The notes: generated from the letters alone by a model not told the origin. DNA of 48,201 nt from a virus (IMGVR_UViG_3300046012_000272:1-48201), one strand, 5' to 3'; positions 23,256-32,339 are shown, counted from the stretch's first letter. Translations and numbers: made by a program.

Positions 23256-23993
23256 TTATGCTTGGAACTGGTCCGAGTAAATATTGTAACCGCCGCCGCC
23301 CGTGATGAGCGTTCGAGGCATCACAAGCTCCGGAATCTGAATATTGGATGCCTTCACTACATCCAGCGTCGAGCGAGCGAGATTGTTCAGTTCAGGGTCA
23401 GGCGTTGTGCCTTTGCCGTAGGCTTGCCGAAGGCGCTTCGCGAGATTGAATTTCATCGCTGAAACGTAGTGATCCGGGATTGACGAAAGATCAGTCACCA
23501 AACTGATGATCGGGATCACATTCTTCAGGATGATATGCGTTTCGTAGATGTTCGCCTGTGGCCAAGGGTAGATGTAGAGTTTTGCCAGCGGCCACGATGA
23601 ATCCAGAAACGCATAGAGGGGGAACGAAGTCAGTGTCTTCAACGACAGCCGCGAATATTCTTCCCGAGAAGGAATAATCTCCATCGGCGTATCGACATTA
23701 AGACCCGTGCCGACAAGCTGGCGAAGGAATGCGGCCTCCAATCGGTCAGGACGACGGCTCACATCGTAATTGCCGCCCGGCCCGACCGTGTAAGGTGCCG
23801 TTCCCCCGTTTGAGACGAACGCCAGATCGAGCAAGTCCCAAATCATCCAACGCTGTGTATTCCACTCGGCCAGCATGTTGTTCAGGTCAGCCAACGCATC
23901 ATTGGTCTCTTGGGCAGACGGAACGCGACCAACGCCGGTCACACCTGCCTTCAATAATGCCTGAGTGACAACATCGCTGCCGGTTGTGGGCAT
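23256..23993 (-). CDS. head-to-tail connector protein (P22 gp4-like)
   Basis: 245 residues. Starts with [17 protein letters not shown] and the [12 protein letters not shown] helix that mark the P22 gp4-type head-completion family; further [11 protein letters not shown] and an all-beta/alpha body to the C terminus. Binds below the portal after packaging. Follows the coat protein gene by one small gene. Confidence 0.8.
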   Translation of the reverse strand: MPTTGSDVVTQALLKAGVTGVGRVPSAQETNDALADLNNMLAEWNTQRWMIWDLLDLAFVSNGGTAPYTVGPGGNYDVSRRPDRLEAAFLRQLVGTGLNVDTPMEIIPSREEYSRLSLKTLTSFPLYAFLDSSWPLAKLYIYPWPQANIYETHIILKNVIPIISLVTDLSSIPDHYVSAMKFNLAKRLRQAYGKGTTPDPELNNLARSTLDVVKASNIQIPELVMPRTLITGGGGYNIYSDQFQA

Positions 23994-23997
23994 GGCG

Positions 23998-24348
23998 TTA
24001 TTTCAGGTCCTGAGGAAGCTTCGGAGGACGACCGGGGCCACGTTTGGCGGGCGTGTCGTCTTCGGAGGTCTCGGGCTGCGCAACAGCCGCCTGTAGCGTC
24101 GTGCCGCCATCGGCAGACGCATCAATCGAAACTGTCTTGGCTTCGATGGGCTGTTCCTGCGTGCCAAGGAACGCGGCTTCTTCCGCTTCAGAATTGACAA
24201 TCACTTCCTTGCCGTTCTTGTGGCGCAGGGGCTTGCCATCTTCGCCGGTCAGCATGCGCGGATATGGCTGGTAGCGATAAGCTGGAAACTTGTTCGGATC
24301 GGTCTGCGCACTGCGCGGCATGTGATCGCGAATATCTCGGATTTGCAT
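23998..24348 (-). CDS. small structural-type protein with AT-hook-like tail
   Basis: 116 residues from ATG 24348 (GAGGAG in front). N-terminal segment IRDIRDHMPRSAQTDPNKFP, then acidic Ala/Glu/Thr-rich stretch, then KRGPGRPPKLP at the C-terminal end, an AT-hook/GRP motif that could contact DNA. Located right after the coat-gene terminator. Function unknown. Confidence 0.6.
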   Translation of the reverse strand: MQIRDIRDHMPRSAQTDPNKFPAYRYQPYPRMLTGEDGKPLRHKNGKEVIVNSEAEEAAFLGTQEQPIEAKTVSIDASADGGTTLQAAVAQPETSEDDTPAKRGPGRPPKLPQDLK

Positions 24349-24360
24349 TCTGAACTCCTC

Positions 24361-24392
24361 AAAGAAAATGGGGGAGCGGAATGCTCCCCCAT
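24361..24392 (-). terminator. strong intrinsic terminator after the coat gene
   Basis: On the minus strand ATGGGGGAGC-ATTCC-GCTCCCCCAT (perfect 10-bp stem, 24368-24377 with 24383-24392) is followed by TTTTCTTT. It lies 10 bp after the major coat protein stop, between it and the next gene. Confidence 0.8.
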
Positions 24393-24401
24393 CTATGACG
24401 G

Positions 24402-25613
24402 TTAGATTTTGTCCGGAACCCTGCAACCCCACTCGGGACGGATTGCCAACGAGCCGAACAAAACATCGAGTCGCGTGATCTCCTGATCGGTTCCGATCAT
24501 GTAGGCCGTGATCGCGCGCATCGACACGTTGTCGTACTTGTGACGAGCCGCCGATACCTGGTTCGCCGGAATCGGAAGATCTCCAGTCGCCATGGTGATG
24601 GCCTGCGGCGCATACCGGAAGTTGTTCCGATAAACGGTCTCCGCAGGAAGATACGGCGTGATCACGGCGTTATCGGCCGGCGATACATCGACTGTCTGAT
24701 ATTGCACTGCGACGCCATTCACCGCCGGGATAATCGACGGATAGAGGGCAATCGACGTGTCACCGTTGGCAACCGCGACAGTCACAACAAACTGCCGAAG
24801 CTCGCCCGTGGTTTCCTTCGTCACGCGGTTAACGGCATCGACACCAGCGATGGTGAAAATGTCGCCAACATTCATGGTGCCGGTCACGGCATCGACCGTC
24901 AGGTTCGGACCAGTCTGGTTCGCACCATTGACCGTCGCCGTGGTCGCCGTTCCGGTCGTGTGCTTGATGACCGTCTGATCTGAGTACCACGTGGCACCCA
25001 GCGCCTTGTACATGACGCCTTCGTAGTACTGATCCGATATCGCAGACGCCGGATTCAGCAAACCAGCGAGGGACGTAACAACTCGCGCTTCCGTGCGCGG
25101 GTCGTTGATGATCTTCTGCATGGCAGGCGGGGTGGAGTTGATCGCCAGAGTGGCTTTCGCGTCCAGATAGGTCCCATCATTCGGCGTCAACAGCGAGCCG
25201 TTGGCGTCGAGATTCGCCGCCATGTTGCAGATGGCTTCCGCATTCGTCTGCATGATGTTGGTGGCAACGGCGCCAGCCAGGTTGTTCATCATGGGGAGCA
25301 TGATGCGCTCGCTGAAATCATCCAGCGAGAGGTAGAGGTCGGCCGTCGAGAACGACACGTCCACGCCGTCCTGGTTCGCCATCGTCAAGACAGTCTGCTG
25401 TTCGGCAGTGTCCTGAACGGAAACGGCTGGACCTTTACGGGTGGTGTAGTCGTTCGGCAGACGGATGCGAAGCTGAGAACCGATTTTCTCGCCCTGCTTG
25501 CCGAAGTCTGCGTCGTATTGACGGTTGATGTTTTTCAGAAACGCATTGGAGTTCACGAAAAGCTCAATAGCCTCGCGCGTGATCATGGAAATGGTGAGAA
25601 GTGAGTTGCCCAT
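24402..25613 (-). CDS. major capsid (coat) protein, P22 gp5-like
   Basis: 403 residues. N-terminal MITREAIELFVNSNAFLKNINRQYD followed by GQKGEKIGSQLRIRLP-type segment matches the P22-type coat family; an Ig-like or insertion-domain-like beta segment lies at about residues 215-290 (TVDAVTGTMNVGDIFTIAGVDAVN). Located between scaffold and gp4-like genes as in P22. Start ATG 25613 lacks a strong ribosome site (see the leader before it). Followed by a strong terminator. Confidence 0.88.
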   Translation of the reverse strand: MGNSLLTISMITREAIELFVNSNAFLKNINRQYDADFGKQGEKIGSQLRIRLPNDYTTRKGPAVSVQDTAEQQTVLTMANQDGVDVSFSTADLYLSLDDFSERIMLPMMNNLAGAVATNIMQTNAEAICNMAANLDANGSLLTPNDGTYLDAKATLAINSTPPAMQKIINDPRTEARVVTSLAGLLNPASAISDQYYEGVMYKALGATWYSDQTVIKHTTGTATTATVNGANQTGPNLTVDAVTGTMNVGDIFTIAGVDAVNRVTKETTGELRQFVVTVAVANGDTSIALYPSIIPAVNGVAVQYQTVDVSPADNAVITPYLPAETVYRNNFRYAPQAITMATGDLPIPANQVSAARHKYDNVSMRAITAYMIGTDQEITRLDVLFGSLAIRPEWGCRVPDKI

Positions 25614-25775
25614 GGCAAACTGTCCCGTGCTTAAGGGTGATGAAAGCCTTTCCCGCTTTCGGTGCTGGTCGCAGTGCTCGGGGCTGCAATTGTTGAATGA
25701 CGAGCAAGCACGGGGTTTTTATTTCGCCCGGACGAAGCGCATGGGTTTAAAGCCCCCAGAGGCCTCGCGCAGAAA
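25614..25775 (-). other. untranslated leader upstream of the coat gene
   Basis: 162 bp between the small gene ending at 25776 and the coat start. No ORF is convincing on either strand. A GGG(TTTAAA)CCC-type inverted repeat lies near 25742-25755, and CGTGCTTG and CACGGG copies recur. No consensus promoter seen. The length suggests a regulatory leader, for example autoregulation or RNA stability of the coat message. Confidence 0.35.
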
Positions 25776-25931
25776 CTACGCGGCTGCTCTTAAATTGTGA
25801 TCCATGATCTCTTTAAGGGCAGTCAAACGATTAAAAACTTTGAACCATCCGAAAACTTTAACGAGACGGTTCGCTTCTCGGGATGCCTGTTCGTAGGACA
25901 TCCCAGAATATTCAATGAAGCGCGCGGTCAT
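25776..25931 (-). CDS. small hypothetical protein between scaffold and coat genes
   Basis: 51 residues, ATG 25931 in a TGATG overlap with the scaffold stop, stop TAG at 25776-25778. Helical basic sequence with FIEYSGMSYEQASREANRLV and VFGWFKVFN. Not recognised; may be part of the scaffold/coat assembly group. Confidence 0.6.
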   Translation of the reverse strand: MTARFIEYSGMSYEQASREANRLVKVFGWFKVFNRLTALKEIMDHNLRAAA

Positions 25932-26752
25932 CAGCCCACCCGCTGTTTGCGACGGGCTGCACGCTGCTCAGCGCGCTTTTTGTACCAAGTGTCGTCGTCG
26001 TCCTTGTCGCTGAGGTCGGAAGACGGTGTGACACGGGCCGCAAGCGGCTCAGTCGGCGCCGGCGCGTTTGAAGGCTTCGGCTTTGGCGTTTCCTTTAGCG
26101 ACAATTTTACGAACTCCGTATGCTGCCGAGCTTTCGGCAAATCCATAATGCGCTGATATTCGGACGGGTTCTTGCCGAGTTCGTAGAGGACTTTTGAAGC
26201 GTCGTCCGTCGCCATGATGGCCTGCATCGTGTCCATCTCGACCGTGCCGAGCGTCACGAGGTTATCGAGGGCCTTGGCCCATTCCTTGCCAAATGCCTTC
26301 TCGCCGGTATCGTTGATCTTCACGAGATTGTCTTGATAGGTCTGAGCTTCCACGATTGCTCGGGCGCGCTTCTCGACCTGTGCTTCCGTCAAATTGGTTG
26401 GAGCGGCAGGGGCGCGGCTCGGCTCCGTTTCGCCTTCTGCGGCGAGTGACGAACTACCACGCGCAGCGAGCGCCTGAAGATCCTCGTTCTCCTTGCGGAG
26501 CCGCTCGACCTCTCGGTCTCGTTCCTTGATCTGCGCATGCTTGCGGCGCAGTTCCTTATCGCGCCAGTCCTGCTGTTCGGCTTCTGCGACCTGTTCAGGC
26601 TCGGCAACGGCTTCAGAAGCAGCTTCATTCTGCTCTTGGCCTTCTGCCTCTTGGTGGCCGGCTTCGTTGTTCTCCGCTGACGTATCCTGATTTTCAACCT
26701 GCGCAACTTCAGTCAGCGGCAATTCTGGGCTTTCACCATCATCGACGCTCAT
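25931..26752 (-). CDS. scaffolding protein (P22 gp8-like)
   Basis: 273 residues, acidic N-terminal half (Glu/Gln/Ala-rich), a coiled-coil around residues 65-100 (RRKHAQIKERDREVERLRKE), a middle helical part and a basic C-terminal helix (DTWYKKRAEQRAARRKQR) that in P22-type scaffolds binds the coat protein. Position portal-scaffold-coat is canonical. Start ATG 26752 has AAGGAAG in front. Confidence 0.75.
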   Translation of the reverse strand: MSVDDGESPELPLTEVAQVENQDTSAENNEAGHQEAEGQEQNEAASEAVAEPEQVAEAEQQDWRDKELRRKHAQIKERDREVERLRKENEDLQALAARGSSSLAAEGETEPSRAPAAPTNLTEAQVEKRARAIVEAQTYQDNLVKINDTGEKAFGKEWAKALDNLVTLGTVEMDTMQAIMATDDASKVLYELGKNPSEYQRIMDLPKARQHTEFVKLSLKETPKPKPSNAPAPTEPLAARVTPSSDLSDKDDDDTWYKKRAEQRAARRKQRVG

Positions 26753-26800
26753 TTAGGCTTCCTTCTTGTGCACGGGGTTTGGATAACGGCCCGGACCGCT

Positions 26801-27004
26801 TTACTTGCAAACTGCTTTGGCCTGATCCTTTACGAGCCGCTTAACGTGGCGCATGAGGTCTTTGTCGCGGCGGCATTCGGCGGCCCGTGTTATCGTGCGC
26901 AGCGCATCTTCTGCCCGATAGCGCATGTCCGGCTCAGGCGAGGCCATAACGGCGACGGTCGCCTTCTTCGCAGCCTTGGAAGCCGCCTTCTTCACGTTAG
27001 CCAT
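26801..27004 (-). CDS. small basic hypothetical protein
   Basis: 67 residues, Lys/Ala-rich N terminus (NVKKAASKAAKKATVAV, histone-like) and a C-terminal RDKDLMRHVKRLVKDQA helix. Overlaps the upstream gene by 8 bases. Possibly a nucleic-acid or head-associated protein; unknown. Confidence 0.55.
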   Translation of the reverse strand: MANVKKAASKAAKKATVAVMASPEPDMRYRAEDALRTITRAAECRRDKDLMRHVKRLVKDQAKAVCK

Positions 27005-27326
27005 CGGTTCTCATCCCTGCCTGATGTAGATTGCGGGCTGTCTTGCGCTGTTCGGCTTTGAATTGTCTGTCTCGGTCCTCGATCAGCGCGTTGAAAATGC
27101 GTTCTTTCATGACCGGCGTGACGACCGTCTCGGGCTTGCCAAGCATTGCTGCCATCAGCTTGCGGGCCAGCTCGACGTGATGCAGCCAGCCGGGGCGATA
27201 GGCCTTGATTGAGCCGTCAGGCTGGACCCATTGGCCTCGCATGTAGTGCTTGAATGTCGGGAAGGCCGCACGGAATGTAGGGCTGCGATTGTCTTCGTAA
27301 AATGTTCCGGCAAGTTCTTTTGCCAT
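26997..27326 (-). CDS. hypothetical phage protein
   Basis: 109 residues from ATG 27326; a TTG 24 bases upstream is an alternative start. Contains AKELAGTFYEDNRSPTFRAAFPTFKHYMRGQWV and YRPGWLHHVELARKLMAAML, blocks I recall from proteins next to portal genes in Rhizobiales phages. Role unknown. Confidence 0.65.
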   Translation of the reverse strand: MAKELAGTFYEDNRSPTFRAAFPTFKHYMRGQWVQPDGSIKAYRPGWLHHVELARKLMAAMLGKPETVVTPVMKERIFNALIEDRDRQFKAEQRKTARNLHQAGMRTDG

Positions 27327-27360
27327 CGAGCGGACTGTTCTCTCGGTCAAGGTAGATTTC

Positions 27361-27522
27361 CTAATAGCTTCGACGGATCAGCGCTTCCGTCAGCTTGAAG
27401 CGGATGTCTTCCAGCGCGGACAGAATTTCATAGGCCGTCAGGTCAGGGTGGCGCGAATGCCAAACGTCGATGGACCGGCAAACATGCGATGCGAGGTCAT
27501 CAGCAACCGGGAGGGTGTTCAT
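27361..27522 (-). CDS. small hypothetical protein after the portal gene
   Basis: 53 residues, ATG 27522 overlapping the portal stop as ATGA, TAG at 27361. Sequence has His/Asp/Leu-rich helices (LASHVCRSIDVWHSRHPDL). Tight coupling to the portal gene supports it as real. Confidence 0.6.
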   Translation of the reverse strand: MNTLPVADDLASHVCRSIDVWHSRHPDLTAYEILSALEDIRFKLTEALIRRSY

Positions 27523-29750
27523 TGCATCCCATTGGTCCATACCCCTTGGTGGTCCTTCACGGCACCTTCAAAGGGAGGAATATCGTTTTGCTCGACCAGC
27601 GGGCTTTGCGCGGACAAATCCTGCGGGTCTGTGTCGTTATTTCTGTCGGGGACGTTCGCGAGACTATTGCCTCTCATGTCCTTCAAGGTTTGCAGGATCG
27701 TCACCTGCAACTCTCGCAATTCGATTCCCATCTTCTTCATATCAACGATGGAGTTCGTTTCAGCCGTCAGACGTTTGGAATCTGCCTCATTGCTGCGAAT
27801 GGCGTTCTCGTCGTCGCGGTTCTTCAGTTCCAGGTTCTTCTCGGCCAACTTCTGGATCAACTCGCCAACTTGACCCTGAGCATCCTGCAAGGCCTGCTGC
27901 ATCTGTGCGACTTGCGGTGCGGGCGCATTGTCGTCCAAGAGATACGGGGCCGTCGTCTTGATCTTCCGGCGCAGGCGCTCAGCGATTTCATCCGCCAGCG
28001 GAAAGTCGGCAGACCGGAACATAAGGTCACCAATCTCATCGATCAAAGCCGGTGCGCCGGTCACGATCTGAACGAAAGCGTTCCATGCTTCCTGACGCTG
28101 CGTCGCGTAGGCCGGTCCAACGTCGCTTTCGACTTCGTACTTTCCAACGTTCGGATTGAACAGGACGTTTACAACGTCTGATTCCTTGATCTCCTGATAA
28201 GCCTCGTCAGCCTCGGGATCGACCGTCACCATGGACTGCGTTCCGTCCATTCCCATGATCTGCAAGACGCGCTTCGTATCGTAATAGTGAGGAAACATAT
28301 CGACGATGATCACGCCGGCATATCGAATGGCGATGGCGAGGTTATTGATCCAGAGATAATTGACAGTGTTGCCCTGACGCTGGCGAGCGTCGATTGCTTT
28401 ACCGGACTTCTCGTTACCGTCGCGGCCAAGATTTGCGTTCTCCTGCCCCGAAACCATCGACATTTCATTGTCGGCAATCTTCATCCCATCGAGATAGGCA
28501 GGAACAGATGCGGCCGGGTCGATCCTCTGCGGAGGCGGGAGAGGATTTCCATCAGCATCTAAATGCTTATAGGTCAGATACGCGGCATTTGACCGGTTAG
28601 CGTTATTCCATGCAACTTCGTTGCCCTCAAACGACGCAGCCGGGCCAATCCATTTTGTTTTCGTTGCCATGCCAGCGGCCTCGACGGCCGCACTGGAATT
28701 GACATTGTACATACGCTGCGGGTCTTTGAGGGCGCGAACAAACCCTTTGCGCTCAAGCCGCCCTTCAATGATGCGTTCCATGCCGACGACACGACAGAGC
28801 GGAATATATTTCCCCTTGAGCGGATCATTGTCCTTATCGCGGCGCGAGACAATTTTGTTTCCGGCGATCTTGAACCATTCGAGACGCTTGGTGATGGTCT
28901 TACGCTTTTTGTATTTGCCTACGACGAGCGTCTTTTCAAATCCTTTTGGAGCCTCAGATTTCTTGAAGGTCGTCTGCTTGCCCTGATCATCCTCTACCCA
29001 ATAAAGCTCATCGGCTTCTTCTTGAATGCGATAATATTCTGCTATTCTAATATGATCAGGCTTAATCCAGTTCTCAGTGTCCGTTTCATCAAGTCCGGTC
29101 ATAGAACCGAGCGTCGCCATATCCACATCTGGGTGCAGACGCTCAAATTCCTTCTTGGGAAGCTCATCGAACACGAAGCCAAACTTGGCGTCCGAACCGT
29201 CTTTCTGCTTGATATCTGGGTCGAGATAGACGTTCAGGTGATTTCCGACCGGATCAATGCAGATTTCCTGATCAAAAGAGGCGTCGCTGACGTGGCGCGT
29301 AGCAATCCGAAACCACCCAATGCCGCCTTCGACCTGACTATCGGTTGCATCGTCATAGATGTTCTGGGCCTTGGAACGGTACTCGATTTCCCGGATTATG
29401 CCTTCGTAAATCTGAGCGCTCTTGAACGATGACTCATTGCCCGTGGGCTTGATCGAAATCGACGGCTTATTCTGCCGGGCATCGTTCGTAATCATCGCGA
29501 CAAGGCGCGCTGTCTTATTGATGGTCAGGGACGGCCGTCTGTTTACTTGGCGTTCTGTGCGCTGATCGTCCGGCCACTGCCAGCCGTTGTCCGAGTCAGC
29601 GTTGGCAAACTTCACATCCTGAATGTACAGGGTGCGGAACTCACTTTCCCAATCCTGACAACGTTGAAACCGGTCCTTTGCCTCACGCAGTATCTTTTGG
29701 TCTTCCGTGCCTTCGTCTTCATCTGCACGGGAACGGGAGCGACGGGCCAT
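27519..29750 (-). CDS. portal protein (P22 gp1-like)
   Basis: 743 residues, matching the size of P22-type portals. Features: QDVKFANADSDNGWQWPDDQ-type region near the N terminus, LTINKTARLVAMITNDARQNKPSI, YDDATDSQVEGGIGWFRI, ISMVSGQENAN-type wing/stem segments, and a long coiled C-terminal barrel (QQALQDAQGQVGELIQKLAEKN). Forms the dodecameric channel for packaging and ejection. Downstream of TerL by one small gene, as in other P22-like maps. Confidence 0.88.
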   Translation of the reverse strand: MARRSRSRADEDEGTEDQKILREAKDRFQRCQDWESEFRTLYIQDVKFANADSDNGWQWPDDQRTERQVNRRPSLTINKTARLVAMITNDARQNKPSISIKPTGNESSFKSAQIYEGIIREIEYRSKAQNIYDDATDSQVEGGIGWFRIATRHVSDASFDQEICIDPVGNHLNVYLDPDIKQKDGSDAKFGFVFDELPKKEFERLHPDVDMATLGSMTGLDETDTENWIKPDHIRIAEYYRIQEEADELYWVEDDQGKQTTFKKSEAPKGFEKTLVVGKYKKRKTITKRLEWFKIAGNKIVSRRDKDNDPLKGKYIPLCRVVGMERIIEGRLERKGFVRALKDPQRMYNVNSSAAVEAAGMATKTKWIGPAASFEGNEVAWNNANRSNAAYLTYKHLDADGNPLPPPQRIDPAASVPAYLDGMKIADNEMSMVSGQENANLGRDGNEKSGKAIDARQRQGNTVNYLWINNLAIAIRYAGVIIVDMFPHYYDTKRVLQIMGMDGTQSMVTVDPEADEAYQEIKESDVVNVLFNPNVGKYEVESDVGPAYATQRQEAWNAFVQIVTGAPALIDEIGDLMFRSADFPLADEIAERLRRKIKTTAPYLLDDNAPAPQVAQMQQALQDAQGQVGELIQKLAEKNLELKNRDDENAIRSNEADSKRLTAETNSIVDMKKMGIELRELQVTILQTLKDMRGNSLANVPDRNNDTDPQDLSAQSPLVEQNDIPPFEGAVKDHQGVWTNGMQ

Positions 29751-29753
29751 GGG

Positions 29754-29996
29754 TTAATGCGCGCCGTCAAAATGCATGAAAGCCCACTCATATGAGATGT
29801 CAGTTATCAGGCCGGCATGTTTGCCGTCCAAAACCTCGCATTCATATTGGCAGAGGGGGAAACCCTGATATTTAAGGATTTTTATGCGACCAATTCCCTC
29901 GATTGCGCCCTCTTTCCCGATAGGAAGAGTGGCTTCAGGAACGTGAACGCCTCTTGCCTTCCATCCTTCAGCGGTCGTCGGGGATGAATAAGTCAT
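29754..29996 (-). CDS. small hypothetical protein between TerL and portal
   Basis: 80 residues from ATG 29996, overlapping the TerL stop as ATGA. Beta-rich: HVPEATLPIGKEGAIEG, YECEVLDGKHAGLITDI. No recognised family; a KOW/SH3-like fold is conceivable. Co-translated with packaging genes. Confidence 0.6.
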   Translation of the reverse strand: MTYSSPTTAEGWKARGVHVPEATLPIGKEGAIEGIGRIKILKYQGFPLCQYECEVLDGKHAGLITDISYEWAFMHFDGAH

Positions 29997-31312
29997 GACA
30001 TCCATCCCAATGAATGCGGCTCGTGATAAGCGCGCTCGATCTCGACTTGAGGCTTGATTTCCACGATGCCCTCTTTCAGCCAGACCGGGTAATAGGTGAA
30101 CGCATCGGCCGGATTGCTCGCCCAATTGTGGAGCGGGTTCATGGTCCGTGTTTTCTTCACTGGATCGACGCCGTATTGATAATGGGTGATGCCTTGAACG
30201 CCGTCAGACGTGGGGCCTTCAGCGATATTGATGCGAGGAAACAGAGCGCGGGTCGCATTGATCCGATTGACCACTGAAACACGCGGGACCATCTTCACCT
30301 TGTCCGGGAAGACGGCCCTCACCTGCTTTTCGATTGTGTTGCCGAGCTTATTGCCCCGTGCCGACTGATGCGCCTGAGCGGCGTCATGAGGCAGCAAAAT
30401 CCATTTGACCTTCAGCTTTCGCTTCTCGATCTCATCCAGATAGTGATCGATGCCAAAGCCGGAATTGCCGTAGAAATCCACGGCGTTGTGTTCCATCCCG
30501 ATCTGCTGCCATGCCCACCAAGCGCACATATCGGAGTCGCCAAGGTCAAAGCTGAAGATGCACGGCTTGGTGCGATCCAGTTTGATATGTGGCGAAAGCC
30601 GCTTTTCCTCGATTGCCGTTGCCAGTTCGCGTGCAAAGATGGCGCCCTGCAATGTCTTGCGTGTCTTGCCTTGCCAGACCGTCCGGTAATTGTCGGGGTC
30701 TTTCTCCGCCATCTCATCCTTCTGCGTCCTGAGGACAGAAGGAAAAAATGGATTGTCGTTCCAGTTCATTTCTACCGAGACACAACCGCTCGGCGGATCG
30801 ACCACGAAGCGCTTGTACGTCTCGTCCGTCTCTAGTTCCGGGTTGAACTCAAGCCAGATTTCAGACCCTTGATCGAACGGCCCGAAAGGAGGATCACGCC
30901 GGACTGTCGGCAGAACCACGTCCCATGAATTCTGACTGACTAGCGCGGCCTCAAACACCGCGAAGATATCGATTGCCTCCATCGACTTGATCGAGGCGAC
31001 GTTGTTCCGAATGCCGACGAAGACAATCTTCGTCCCATTGGCCCCGACGATCTCGCTTTCCTTGACGGTGTAGAAATCGTTGTAGCCAAGCTCGTCGACT
31101 TGATCGGCTATCAGCTTGTGGACGGATTCCTTGATCGACTTCTGGATCTCACGGGCGCAGACGATAAAGAGCTTCCGACGCCTTCCTAGGATGATCAGTG
31201 CCCTTGCGAAGCTCCAAGATTTTGCCGACCCACGGCCCCCGTACAGGCATTTGAACCGGTGCGGCTCGAACAGGAATGCCGTCTTCTCCGGGAAATTGAC
31301 GCGAAGGGTCAT
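29993..31312 (-). CDS. terL: terminase large subunit (ATPase-nuclease)
   Basis: 439 residues from ATG 31312 (ATGA overlap with the upstream gene); the far longer frame to 31846 runs antisense-like through the secreted-protein gene. Walker A LYGGRGSAKSWSFA at residues 20-30; a DIFAVFEAALVSQNSWD segment where Walker B and the catalytic Glu should be; GSEIWLEFNP (motif III-like); nuclease Asp in FSFDLGDSD and later acidic residues. Drives headful packaging. Notable: the usual second Glu of the EEA box appears as Ala (E-A-A). Confidence 0.9.
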   Translation of the reverse strand: MTLRVNFPEKTAFLFEPHRFKCLYGGRGSAKSWSFARALIILGRRRKLFIVCAREIQKSIKESVHKLIADQVDELGYNDFYTVKESEIVGANGTKIVFVGIRNNVASIKSMEAIDIFAVFEAALVSQNSWDVVLPTVRRDPPFGPFDQGSEIWLEFNPELETDETYKRFVVDPPSGCVSVEMNWNDNPFFPSVLRTQKDEMAEKDPDNYRTVWQGKTRKTLQGAIFARELATAIEEKRLSPHIKLDRTKPCIFSFDLGDSDMCAWWAWQQIGMEHNAVDFYGNSGFGIDHYLDEIEKRKLKVKWILLPHDAAQAHQSARGNKLGNTIEKQVRAVFPDKVKMVPRVSVVNRINATRALFPRINIAEGPTSDGVQGITHYQYGVDPVKKTRTMNPLHNWASNPADAFTYYPVWLKEGIVEIKPQVEIERAYHEPHSLGWMS

Positions 31313-31722
31313 CGATAGAGGATGGTGATATCCGCCGCCGCCCCGCCTGCTGTCGTCACACAAATTCCAGTTGTGGCAGCGATGCCAAAATTTAGGGCTG
31401 CTTGAGCCGTGGTGGAGAAGGTCCCAATGACCGTTCCCGAGCAAGCTGTGTTGTCGTACACAGTGGCCGTGCTGGTCGTGCCTGCCGTATTGACCACAAG
31501 GCCAACAAAGGTGCCCGGCGAAGCCTTGATGACCGTATTCGTGTTGGTTGCGATGTTGACCGCTGTCGATCCCGCCTGAAACACCGGCAGAGGAAAGCTG
31601 GCGGTAACCTCCTGGCAGGAGTTTCCGTTGCCGGTCGGCACACAGGCCTTCACCGTTTCCTGCGCGCTGGCGAGGCTCACAGGGCCAAGCAACAGCATCA
31701 GAGCGAGAAGAAGCTTCTTCAT
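31309..31722 (-). CDS. secreted beta-rich virion-type protein
   Basis: 137 residues. Sec signal peptide KKLLLALMLLLGPVSLASAQ with cleavage after ASA; mature part Thr/Ala/Gly/Val-rich, beta-sandwich-like, four Cys residues that could form disulfides in the periplasm (including VKACVPTGNGNSC). Lies between an HNH gene and TerL, where decoration or small structural proteins would stand, yet it should be exported. Start ATG 31722 has AAGGGATAG in front. Confidence 0.6.
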   Translation of the reverse strand: MKKLLLALMLLLGPVSLASAQETVKACVPTGNGNSCQEVTASFPLPVFQAGSTAVNIATNTNTVIKASPGTFVGLVVNTAGTTSTATVYDNTACSGTVIGTFSTTAQAALNFGIAATTGICVTTAGGAAADITILYR

Positions 31723-31823
31723 CGTCTATCCCTTCTTCTCGTTGTCGTGGGAGATAAAAACGCCAGCAGTTGTTTAGGCTGCTGGCGAGGTGGGGCGCGG
31801 AGGGAACGTCGCAGTGGGAGGAA

Positions 31824-32339
31824 TTAGGCGGCTCGCGCAAACTCACCGTGTAGTCTTTTAGCGGCTATGCAGTAGGCTGCATGCGCATCTTCCGGAGTGG
31901 GAAAATAGCCCAACGAGAATTTCTTTCCGTAACTTGCTATAACGGCGTGAAATTTGCCCGTTGGCTTATAGAACGCCACTCCCTTGAATCCCGTTTTGTT
32001 ATCGCGATGTCGCCGGCAGTTATGAGCATTCTGCTCTCTGGTCGCTGGACGAAGATTAACGAGCCTGTTGTTTAGACGGTCTCCGTCAATATGGTCGATC
32101 TGATCTGTCGGCCACTCTCCAGTCATGTAAATCCAAGCTAACCTGTGAGCCTTATAAAGTCTGGAACTTATGGCAATTTCTCGATAGCCGTAGGATGAAA
32201 TTCGGCCAGCCATCTTACCCGCGAAACGCGTATTCCAAATGTGGACACCACGCGTATCACCCTCTCGTTTAATCCAAGTAAATTCGCCAGTTGTCGGATC
32301 GTATTCCAACAACTGGCGCACTGCTTCGGCGTCAAGCAT
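31824..32339 (-). CDS. HNH endonuclease with AP2 domain (homing type)
   Basis: 171 residues. Phage HNH_3 core: YKAHRLAWIYMTGEWP, DHIDGDRLNNRLVNLRPAT with the catalytic His and Asn, then EQNAHNCRR; C-terminal AP2-like DNA-binding domain GFKGVAFYKPTGKFHAVI and LGYFPTPEDAHAAYCIAAK. Free-standing homing endonuclease inserted between two signal-peptide genes of the late operon. Looks intact. Confidence 0.88.
   Translation of the reverse strand: MLDAEAVRQLLEYDPTTGEFTWIKREGDTRGVHIWNTRFAGKMAGRISSYGYREIAISSRLYKAHRLAWIYMTGEWPTDQIDHIDGDRLNNRLVNLRPATREQNAHNCRRHRDNKTGFKGVAFYKPTGKFHAVIASYGKKFSLGYFPTPEDAHAAYCIAAKRLHGEFARAA

Noticed and set aside
25525-26156. Two plus-strand ORFs around the coat leader
   Set aside because: Antisense to scaffold, coat and a coupled small gene; poor composition.
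27489-28181. Plus-strand ORF of 230 codons
   Set aside because: Antisense to the portal gene, no ribosome site.
31313-31846. N-terminal extension of TerL by 178 codons
   Set aside because: Covers the secreted-protein gene in another frame and has shadow composition; Walker A sits near the start when ATG 31312 is used.
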